Shown here piece after piece: positions 6,210 to 12,421 of a DNA stretch of 16,371 nucleotides. The notes below the pieces were generated by a model. It saw nothing but the letters and a program-made list of their open reading frames with translations, had not been told where the DNA came from and made no database searches. Origin of the DNA: JAFGTE01 sp965369305 (lineage in GTDB: Bacteria; Patescibacteriota; Gracilibacteria; UM-FILTER-43-11); the NCBI GenBank assembly GCA_965369305.1, contig CBDUQG010000017.1, forward strand, positions 1 through 16,371, read 5' to 3'. A program made the position numbers and the translations under genes. The first letter of the stretch is position 1. Each line of letters starts with the position of its first letter.

Positions 6210-7577
6210 ATGAAAACCCCGATCATTACGATCGTCGGAAGGCCCAACGTCGGTAAATCAACTCTCTTCAACAAGATCATAGGTTCACGGGTGGCCATTA
6301 CGGCTGATGAATCAGGCACCACCAGGGACCGGCTTTTTCATAAGGTTACGCATTCAGTCATTGACTTCTTTTTAGTCGATACCGGCGGTTTGGAATTTGG
6401 AAAAGGGGAGACGACCATTGAAGATGATATGCAGGCTCAAAGTCGGGTGGCTATGGAAGAAGGAGATCTCATTCTTTTTGTAGTAGACCGGAGTGGTATT
6501 CAAAGTCAGGACTTCAAGGCAGCTGAACTCCTTCGCAAGAAGATGAAGAAACCTGTTTTTTTGGTGGTGAACAAATGCGACACATTCATGGAAGAGGCGC
6601 AGCTCGCTGAGTTTTACTCTCTCGGCCTAGGCCAGCCGCACCAAGTGTCTGCCATGCACAAAACAGGCGTGGACATGCTCATCGACAACCTGATTCTCTC
6701 GCTGAAAGAACGGCATTTCATCACAAAGGATGACAAGGACTATAAGAAGATTGTTAAGTGGGAGGAGGGCCATACGCAAGTTGCCCTAGTCGGAAAACCC
6801 AATGTAGGGAAATCATCCCTGATCAATGCCATTTTGAACAAAGAGAAGCTCATTGTTTCTGACATTCCAGGAACCACACGTGACAGCACCGATAGCCTGG
6901 TTAAGCATAAGGATAAAGAATATAACTTCATTGATACGGCAGGCCTTAAAAGACCGGGCAAAACCGAGAGGGGGATTGAGAAATTCAGTGCCTTAAGATC
7001 GATGGCATCCATCGAAAGGGCTGATGTTGCCCTCTTTGTCCTGGATAGCAGCCAGCGGATCTCACATCAGGATCAAGCTATTGCCAGCTACGTGGTAGAG
7101 GCCGGCAAGGGGTTGGTTATTCTGGCCAATAAGTGGGACCTTAAAGATGAGGATTCACCGAAAGAAGAGGAGCGTCGGGCCCGCTACATCGCCAGACTCA
7201 AAAAAAGATTTCCGTTCCTGTCGTGGGCGCCGGTTGTTTTCACTTCAGCCGTGACTAAAAAGAACATGCACGTCATCTTTGAACAGATTGACCAGATCAT
7301 GGTTGAGCGTAAAAAGAGAATTCCGACAGCTAAGCTCAACACCTTCATGGAGCAGCTCGTTCATGAGCACCGTCCAACTGGCAAGGGAAAGGTCCATCCT
7401 AAGATCTACTACATCACACAACCAGAAACACAGCCACCCAGGTTCATTGTGTTTGTGAACAAAAAGAGCGCTTTTCATTTTTCATACATCAGGTACATCG
7501 AGAACAAGTTAAGGGAAAAATTCAGCTTCACAGGAAGTCCCGTCAAAATTGAATATAAAGAAAAGCCAAAAAGATGA
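6210..7577 (+). CDS. der: Ribosome-assembly GTPase Der (EngA)
   Basis: Der is a GTPase with two G domains needed for maturation of the 50S subunit. The 455-residue product shows both domains in order. Domain 1 has GRPNVGKST (10-18), DTGG (57-60) and NKCD (121-124). Domain 2 has GKPNVGKSS (195-203), DTAG (242-245) and NKWD (307-310). A C-terminal KH-like domain ends in EYKEKPKR. Length is standard. It starts five bases after rpsU without a Shine-Dalgarno site, suggesting coupling. Its TGA stop overlaps the ATG of the next gene (ATGA at 7574-7577). That stop, at the normal family end, is evidence that UGA is not reassigned in this genome. Confidence 0.98.
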   Translation: MKTPIITIVGRPNVGKSTLFNKIIGSRVAITADESGTTRDRLFHKVTHSVIDFFLVDTGGLEFGKGETTIEDDMQAQSRVAMEEGDLILFVVDRSGIQSQDFKAAELLRKKMKKPVFLVVNKCDTFMEEAQLAEFYSLGLGQPHQVSAMHKTGVDMLIDNLILSLKERHFITKDDKDYKKIVKWEEGHTQVALVGKPNVGKSSLINAILNKEKLIVSDIPGTTRDSTDSLVKHKDKEYNFIDTAGLKRPGKTERGIEKFSALRSMASIERADVALFVLDSSQRISHQDQAIASYVVEAGKGLVILANKWDLKDEDSPKEEERRARYIARLKKRFPFLSWAPVVFTSAVTKKNMHVIFEQIDQIMVERKKRIPTAKLNTFMEQLVHEHRPTGKGKVHPKIYYITQPETQPPRFIVFVNKKSAFHFSYIRYIENKLREKFSFTGSPVKIEYKEKPKR

Positions 7578-8422
7578 ATCAGCTCATGATCACCTGGCTT
7601 GTTTTATCAAGCCTGTTTACTAATCTTCAGTCACCGGCAGAGGTGAATGAAATGGGACGCATTCCCATTCTTGAGTACCACAGTGTTGGCCCTGCTGAAA
7701 GACGCTGGACCCGTTCTTATGAGGGCTTTAGGGGTGATTTAGAGTGGCTTTATAACAATGACTACGTGCTTCTTTCGATTGAGGATTATGCTAGAAGTCA
7801 TTTTCCGATTCCAGCTGGAAAGAAGCCAGTTATCATTACTTTTGACGATGGAAACAAGAATCAGTTCAGATACCTCGACGATGGAACCATCGACCCAAAC
7901 AGTGCCATTGGAATTCTGGATCAGTTTTACAGGGAATACCCTGAGTTTGGCAGCGCTGCTGCCTTTCATGTGAATAAGTTTCCCTTTGGGCCAACTGCTG
8001 AAGCAAAGAAAAAGATCCACTATCTGCATGAAACAGGTCGACAACTTGGCTTTCATACACCAGACCACAACGATCTGCGAAAGTTTTCTGCTCAGGGAGC
8101 CAAGGAGCTTTTGATGCAGCAAAAAGAAGACTTCAGAAAATGGATGCCAGAAGGCATGGACTTTACGACCTTGGCCTACCCGCATGGTTGGGGGCCTTAT
8201 GGAGATCGTAGTGAAATTGCACCAGTGGTCACAGTTGGATTACTCATTGGCGCAGATGCTGCCTATCCGCTTTATCATGAAAAGGCGGATCCTTACTATA
8301 CGCCTCGAATCCAGGCCATCGATGAAGAGTGGATCAGGCACTTTGGAAGATATCCAGGCGAAACAGCAAAAGAGGATGATCCTGAAAAGTTCGACGTGTT
8401 CATAAGTGATGGACGTCCCTAG
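7574..8422 (+). CDS. Polysaccharide deacetylase (NodB-like, CE4 type), probably exported
   Basis: A metal-dependent deacetylase predicted to remove acetyl groups from N-acetylated sugars in wall or surface glycans. The 282-residue product starts at an ATG overlapping the der stop. A modest hydrophobic N-terminus (about residues 4-16) could be a signal peptide or anchor. NodB motif 1 is TFDDG (89-93), supplying the catalytic base and a metal ligand. Motif 2 is HTPDH (161-165), the HxxxH-type metal site, and motif 3 is AYPHG (201-205). About 67 residues lie between motifs 1 and 2, longer than in compact NodB domains, so there is an insertion (about 94-130). The exact substrate cannot be told. 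Its stop overlaps the stop of the opposing DsbA-like gene. Confidence 0.87.
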   Translation: MNQLMITWLVLSSLFTNLQSPAEVNEMGRIPILEYHSVGPAERRWTRSYEGFRGDLEWLYNNDYVLLSIEDYARSHFPIPAGKKPVIITFDDGNKNQFRYLDDGTIDPNSAIGILDQFYREYPEFGSAAAFHVNKFPFGPTAEAKKKIHYLHETGRQLGFHTPDHNDLRKFSAQGAKELLMQQKEDFRKWMPEGMDFTTLAYPHGWGPYGDRSEIAPVVTVGLLIGADAAYPLYHEKADPYYTPRIQAIDEEWIRHFGRYPGETAKEDDPEKFDVFISDGRP

Positions 8423-8973
8423 AGGCTCTCAAGGTAGGCCTTGAAGGTTTCTGCATCGGTCCAACGAACCATTTGGCCATTTACGAAGATGGTCGGCGTA
8501 CCAGGTAGCCTTCGACGTGAGCCTTCGGCCATGTGAGAAAGGATTTTCTTTTTGTGATGGTGGTCATTCAGGCAAACATCAAAGGTTTCACGATTCAGTT
8601 CAAGGCTGTCAGCCACCTTATAAAGGTAGTCCTCGCTCAGACTGCTTTGATTCTCAAAGATGGTTCCTAGGTATTCCCAAAACTTACCCTGGTCACCGGC
8701 GCATTCAGCCGCTTCCGCAGCAATGAAGGCATGCTCATGGTAGCTAAGAGGGAAGTGGTAATACTCCATTCTGGCAAGGGTTGGGTTGTCCTTAACGAGC
8801 TGCTCAAGCTGAGGACTGATCTGGGCGCAGGCTGGGCATTCAGGGTCGGAGAACTCTTCAATGAGAATCGGGGCATCAGTGCGTCCGAGCTTCCTTGGAG
8901 TGCTATCTACTGGAGCACCACAAGCAGTTAAAACAAATAGTGAAAGGAGGGAAAATATGGCAAGTTTCTTCAT
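8419..8973 (-). CDS. DsbA-like thiol oxidoreductase, lipoprotein
   Basis: A thioredoxin-fold protein likely to make or shuffle disulfides in exported proteins. The start at 8973 gives 184 residues beginning MKKLAIFSLL and a lipobox LTAC (15-18), so the mature protein would be lipid-anchored at C18. The active site is CPAC (46-49) and the cis-proline loop is GTPT (P160), as in the DsbA/thioredoxin_4 group. Two extra cysteines, C91 and C134, may form a second disulfide. An in-frame ATG at 9033 would bury the signal peptide, and one at 8994 lies upstream of the predicted transcription start, so 8973 is preferred. No DsbB or VKOR partner is in the window. Plausible clients nearby, with paired cysteines, are MltG and the FecR/Ig protein. 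Confidence 0.9.
   Translation of the reverse strand: MKKLAIFSLLSLFVLTACGAPVDSTPRKLGRTDAPILIEEFSDPECPACAQISPQLEQLVKDNPTLARMEYYHFPLSYHEHAFIAAEAAECAGDQGKFWEYLGTIFENQSSLSEDYLYKVADSLELNRETFDVCLNDHHHKKKILSHMAEGSRRRLPGTPTIFVNGQMVRWTDAETFKAYLESL
8429..8444 (+). terminator. Possible terminator hairpin for the deacetylase gene
   Basis: TCAAGG (8429-8434), loop TAGG and CCTTGA (8439-8444) form a six-pair stem seven bases after the deacetylase stop, inside the 3' end of the opposing DsbA-like gene. Only GGTTT follows, so it is a weak candidate. Confidence 0.25.
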
Positions 8974-8998
8974 GATTTTTTTATTTAAAAACATAAAT

Positions 8999-9027
8999 AT
9001 CTTACTGTCCGCTAAGCTTAATTGCAA
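8999..9027 (-). promoter_or_regulatory. Promoter candidate for the DsbA-like gene
   Basis: On the minus strand, TTGCAA (9022-9027), 17-base spacer, TAAGAT (8999-9004). Transcription would start near 8992, leaving a leader of about 19 bases. The -35 box is the same six base pairs used by the dnaX promoter, since TTGCAA is its own reverse complement. Confidence 0.5.
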
Positions 9028-9050
9028 TGCCAATGGGGCTCGGGTATAAT
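9022..9050 (+). promoter_or_regulatory. Promoter of the dnaX gene run
   Basis: TTGCAA (9022-9027, four of six), 17-base spacer, perfect -10 TATAAT (9045-9050). Transcription would start near 9057, about 22 bases before dnaX. No comparable promoter is seen within the next seven genes, so this may drive the whole run. Confidence 0.75.
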
Positions 9051-9056
9051 CAAGAC

Positions 9057-9078
9057 CTCCTAACCCTGACTAGCAAGC
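9057..9078 (+). promoter_or_regulatory. Short 5' leader shared with the FecR gene
   Basis: The leader starts with CTCCTAAC (9057-9064) and has ACTAG at 9069-9073, matching the FecR leader at 2587-2608 position for position in most bases. It contains no Shine-Dalgarno site; CTCCT instead resembles the anti-Shine-Dalgarno sequence. Role unknown. Confidence 0.45.
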
Positions 9079-10572
9079 ATGTCACTCTATTTAAAATACA
9101 GACCTCAGAATTTCAGCACGCTCGTTGGACAGGAGCATGCGAAAAAGACTATTCAAAGCGCCCTTAAATCGAAGTCGCTTTCACACGCTTATCTTTTTTG
9201 CGGACCACGTGGAACAGGAAAAACGTCGCTCGCCAGAATTCTGGCTAAGGGGCTTAATTGCACCAGTCCAGTCGGAGAAATTGAGCCCTGTAATCAGTGC
9301 GAAATCTGTACGTCTATCAACGATGGAAAGTTGGTCGACTTGATTGAGATTGATGCTGCATCCAATCGCGGGATTGATGAAATCAGAGAGCTTCGTGAGA
9401 AAATTGTTTTTGCGCCGTCTCAGGCAACAACCAAGGTTTATATCATCGATGAGGTGCACATGCTCACCAAGGAGGCCTTTAACGCCCTCCTAAAAACCCT
9501 GGAAGAGCCACCATCTCATGCTTATTTTGTTCTGGCAACAACTGAAGCTCACAAAATTCCGGAAACCATCGTTTCGCGCTGTCAGCAATTCAGCTTTAGC
9601 CGCATTGATGTCACTGATATTAGCCGTCGACTTGAGGAAATTGCCCAGAATGAGGGAGGTAAGTTTGAAAAAGATGCACTAGATTTGATTGCTAAATTGA
9701 GTAGTGGTGGGCTTCGGGATGCGATTGGCCTGCTGGAACAAATGATCACGGCAGGGGAGGTGACTATCGAAAACGTCAGTGAGAGTCTCGGGTTAACAGG
9801 TGGGGAACACCTGGAAACCTTCTTCCGTTACCTGCTCGAAAGAAAAACGTTGGATGCCGTTCAGCTGCTCGGGCAAATTAAGTCCAAGGGTAAAAGCACC
9901 TCTCAGTTCCTCAAAGAAATCATCAGCTACTTCCGCGAGCAAATGCTCATCAACCTGGGCGACAGTAAGGACACTAAGCTCATTCTGGGATTCATTGAAA
10001 TCTTTACAGAAGCCAAGAGTCAGATCAGCTTGAGTCCGATCCCGGAACTACCCATAGAAATGGCTATCATCAAAGCCTGCCAATTCAATGTGGCTGATAC
10101 GCAGGAGAAATCAGAAGCGCCTACTGAGGAAGTGAAGAAGGAAGAAATCCCGGCCCCGCCGGTTACCCCGTCACCCAAGGCCGAAGCACCCAAGGAAGAA
10201 GAAGTCAGTGAGCCTGGAGCGCTACCTGAGCTGGATTTCAGTCAGATCAAAAAAAGCTGGCAACGCGTTCCTGACGCCATCGATACACCATTCATCAAAA
10301 TGTCGCTCATGGATGGCGAGCCGGTTCGCTATGAAAGTGGCATTCTGACTATTTCGTTCAAATCATCAGCCTTCATGGAAAAGATCAGCAGTGCGGCTAA
10401 CCAAGCCGTTGTGCAGGAGGCACTTGTTAAGGTGTTCGGAAGCAAACTGTCGCTCAATCTGGAAATGAAAAAGATCGACCTATCAACCCTTGAAAAAAAG
10501 GAGGAGGTAACTGAGAAGGGGCCTAGCAATGTTGAAATGGCTGCCGAGGTCTTTGGTGTCAAACAAAACTAA
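9079..10572 (+). CDS. dnaX: DNA polymerase III subunit gamma/tau
   Basis: DnaX is the ATPase core of the clamp loader that places the sliding clamp and ties the replicase together. The 497-residue product has Walker A GPRGTGKTS (42-50), a zinc-binding cysteine cluster (C61, C71, C74, C77), Walker B DEVHM (124-128), a LEEPP sensor region near 141 and SRC near 166-168. Domain III follows to about residue 345. A Pro/Glu/Lys-rich linker (about 346-385) leads to a smaller C-terminal domain with SGILTISFKSSAF. Overall it is shorter than E. coli tau. Two A7G runs (10249-10256, 10493-10500) could allow slippage to shorter forms. It begins a run of seven genes, and the next ATG comes five bases after its stop. 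No Shine-Dalgarno site. Confidence 0.97.
   Translation: MSLYLKYRPQNFSTLVGQEHAKKTIQSALKSKSLSHAYLFCGPRGTGKTSLARILAKGLNCTSPVGEIEPCNQCEICTSINDGKLVDLIEIDAASNRGIDEIRELREKIVFAPSQATTKVYIIDEVHMLTKEAFNALLKTLEEPPSHAYFVLATTEAHKIPETIVSRCQQFSFSRIDVTDISRRLEEIAQNEGGKFEKDALDLIAKLSSGGLRDAIGLLEQMITAGEVTIENVSESLGLTGGEHLETFFRYLLERKTLDAVQLLGQIKSKGKSTSQFLKEIISYFREQMLINLGDSKDTKLILGFIEIFTEAKSQISLSPIPELPIEMAIIKACQFNVADTQEKSEAPTEEVKKEEIPAPPVTPSPKAEAPKEEEVSEPGALPELDFSQIKKSWQRVPDAIDTPFIKMSLMDGEPVRYESGILTISFKSSAFMEKISSAANQAVVQEALVKVFGSKLSLNLEMKKIDLSTLEKKEEVTEKGPSNVEMAAEVFGVKQN
10249..10256 (+). other. Slippage-prone A7G run in dnaX at the linker/C-terminal domain junction
   Basis: Seven A then G, read as ATC AAA AAA AGC at codons 390-393. 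Moving to the -1 frame meets TGA at 10272-10274, giving a protein of about 398 residues that lacks the C-terminal domain, as gamma relates to tau. The base before the run is C, so it is not the canonical -1 heptamer; transcriptional slippage is the likelier route. GCGT/ACGC (10265-10277) could form a small hairpin downstream. Confidence 0.35.
10493..10500 (+). other. Canonical A AAA AAG slippery heptamer near the 3' end of dnaX
   Basis: Codons 472-474 read GAA AAA AAG, so A AAA AAG is in the frame used by E. coli dnaX. The -1 frame stops at TGA four codons later (10512-10514). GGAGGAGG lies immediately downstream. A shift here would only remove about 20 residues, so its use is doubtful; Lys-Glu codon choice may explain it. 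Confidence 0.25.
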
Positions 10573-10577
10573 AGCAA

Positions 10578-11135
10578 ATGAACAAATCAGAGCTTAGAAA
10601 TCAGGCGCTCAGAACACGGGAATCCATTAGCCCTGATGAAAAAGGGCAAAAGAGCATTCAGATTGCCCAGAGACTTGAGAAAACGCAGCTATTCAAGGAG
10701 GCTGAACGGGTACTTTTTTATTATAGCCAAAGATACGAGGTTCAGACCCTGGAACTGATGGAAAAATACCTTGAAACTAAAACGCTCTATTTGCCGAAGC
10801 TTACTTCGAGTTCGTCCTTTATTCCGATCCGTTTTAAATCCTTCGAGGAACTAAAGCCAGGGGCCTTCGGCATCATGGAGCCAGACCAGGAGGGGGGCGA
10901 TGAAGAAATGAAGCTCGATTTAATCATTGTGCCCGGGGTCGCGTTTGACCGAAATGGCGGCAGGATAGGAATGGGAAAAGGCTATTATGATCGCTTTCTT
11001 GAAACAAAAAAAGAGGTCTCAAAAGTGGCCTTAGCCTTCAGTGAACAAGTTCTTGAAGAAGTCCCTAAAGAGCCGTATGATGAAAACGTCGACATGATCA
11101 TTACTGAAAAGGAGATCATTCGGTGCCTAAAGTAG
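10578..11135 (+). CDS. 5-formyltetrahydrofolate cyclo-ligase (MTHFS)
   Basis: This enzyme uses ATP to turn 5-formyl-THF into 5,10-methenyl-THF, returning it to the one-carbon pool. The 185-residue length is standard. Family signatures are the N-terminal Arg/Lys-rich helix, GAFGIMEP (95-102), the IIVPGVAFD stretch (about 116-124) and the phosphate-binding GRIGMGKGYYDRF (128-140). The names ygfA and fau are used for it in other bacteria. It starts five bases after dnaX and ends 18 bases before glyA. The pairing with glyA makes sense, since serine hydroxymethyltransferase makes 5-formyl-THF as a side product and is inhibited by it. Confidence 0.95.
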   Translation: MNKSELRNQALRTRESISPDEKGQKSIQIAQRLEKTQLFKEAERVLFYYSQRYEVQTLELMEKYLETKTLYLPKLTSSSSFIPIRFKSFEELKPGAFGIMEPDQEGGDEEMKLDLIIVPGVAFDRNGGRIGMGKGYYDRFLETKKEVSKVALAFSEQVLEEVPKEPYDENVDMIITEKEIIRCLK

Positions 11136-11153
11136 CCCTTAATTTTTACGCTT

Positions 11154-12401
11154 ATGTACGAAACAATCAAAGACCAGGATCCGTCTCTGTATAAGTCCAT
11201 GATGGCTGAGGCACAGCGCCAGTCTGAAGGAATTGAGCTGATTCCATCAGAAAATTATGTTTCGCAGGCTGTTTTGGAGGCAAACGGGTCAATTCTGACC
11301 AACAAATACTCCGAGGGCTACCCAGGAAAGCGTTACTACGGAGGCCAGGAGAATGTAGATGTTATCGAGAATCTGGCCATTGACCGTGCTAAGGAGCTCT
11401 TCGGAGCGGAACATGCCAATGTTCAACCTTATTCAGGATCACCAGCCAATACAGCTATTTACTTTGCCCTGCTTGAATTCGGTGACACAGTCATGGGCCT
11501 CAAGCTTGATCACGGCGGCCATATCACCCATGGTCTTCCAATTGCTTTTTCTGGTAAGGCCTACAATTTTGTGCAGTACGGGGTCAATCCCGAAACCGGC
11601 TACATCGACATGGATGAGGTACGCAAAATGGCTCTCGAGCACAAACCAAAGATGATCGTAGCAGGGTTTACTGCCTATCCGCGTGACATTGAGTGGAAAA
11701 AATTCAAGGAGATCGCTGATGAAGTCGGCGCGCTGACCATGGCTGACATTTCGCACACAGCCGGACTCATTGCAGGGAAGGCTCTGGAATCACCTGTTCC
11801 TTATTTTGATGTTGTCATGACCACCACTCACAAGACCCTCCGTGGTCCTCGCGGTGCCATGATCCTTTGTAAGGAAAAACACGCTAAAGCAATCGACCGA
11901 GCTGTTTTCCCTGGACTTCAGGGGGGGCCGCACGAACATGCCATTGCCGGTAAAGCCATTGCTTTTGCTGAGGCTCTGAAGCCTGAATTCAAGGATTACG
12001 CAATGCAGGTGAAGAAAAATGCATACCACCTTGCTGAGGAAATGAAAAAGCGAGACTTCAAGCTTGTTTCAGACGGAACAGACACTCACTTGATCCTGGC
12101 CGACCTCACCAATAAGAACGTTCCCGGAAAATTGGCTCAGCATGCACTTGATGAAGTGGGTATCACACTCAATAAAAATACGGTGCCAAACGATCCACGA
12201 AGTCCCTTTGATCCTTCAGGCATTCGCCTGGGAACCCCGGCTATTACAACTCGTGGCATGAAAGAGGCAGAAATGGAGAAAATAGCAGACTGGATGGATC
12301 GCGTGATCGCTGATCCAGAGAATGAAGTCAATCTTAAAACCATAAAAGGAGAAGTTGAAGCCCTTTGCGCTAATTTTCCTGTTCCGGGCATTAAACTCTA
12401 A
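11154..12401 (+). CDS. glyA: Serine hydroxymethyltransferase
   Basis: A pyridoxal-phosphate enzyme that interconverts serine and glycine and loads methylene-THF, the main entry to one-carbon metabolism. The 415-residue product matches the bacterial family end to end: IELIPSENYVS near the N-terminus, the EGYPGKRYYGG substrate region (54-64), the QPYSGSPANT segment (91-100), DISHTAGLIAG (198-208) and the cofactor lysine K227 in TTTHKTLRGPRG. No truncation or missing key residue is seen. It lies 18 bases after the cyclo-ligase and 20 before the S41 protease, so it is probably cotranscribed. No Shine-Dalgarno site. Confidence 0.98.
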   Translation: MYETIKDQDPSLYKSMMAEAQRQSEGIELIPSENYVSQAVLEANGSILTNKYSEGYPGKRYYGGQENVDVIENLAIDRAKELFGAEHANVQPYSGSPANTAIYFALLEFGDTVMGLKLDHGGHITHGLPIAFSGKAYNFVQYGVNPETGYIDMDEVRKMALEHKPKMIVAGFTAYPRDIEWKKFKEIADEVGALTMADISHTAGLIAGKALESPVPYFDVVMTTTHKTLRGPRGAMILCKEKHAKAIDRAVFPGLQGGPHEHAIAGKAIAFAEALKPEFKDYAMQVKKNAYHLAEEMKKRDFKLVSDGTDTHLILADLTNKNVPGKLAQHALDEVGITLNKNTVPNDPRSPFDPSGIRLGTPAITTRGMKEAEMEKIADWMDRVIADPENEVNLKTIKGEVEALCANFPVPGIKL

Positions 12402-12421
12402 TCCATAAACTAAGCTCAACC

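Noticed and set aside
7575..7577. UGA reassigned to glycine, as in Gracilibacteria
   Set aside because: TGA ends der and maf exactly at the usual family C-termini, and der's TGA overlaps a good start codon.
7739..8185. 148-codon minus-strand open frame
   Set aside because: Antisense to the deacetylase, whose conserved motifs prove the plus frame is coding.
8974..9033. Longer DsbA-like start with 20 extra residues
   Set aside because: It would move the lipoprotein signal peptide inward and lies upstream of the predicted transcription start.
10493..10597. Small gene starting at ATG 10529 after the internal GGAGGAGG
   Set aside because: It would encode only 22 residues, sits about 20 bases from the site and overlaps dnaX and the cyclo-ligase; Lys-Glu codons explain the purine run.
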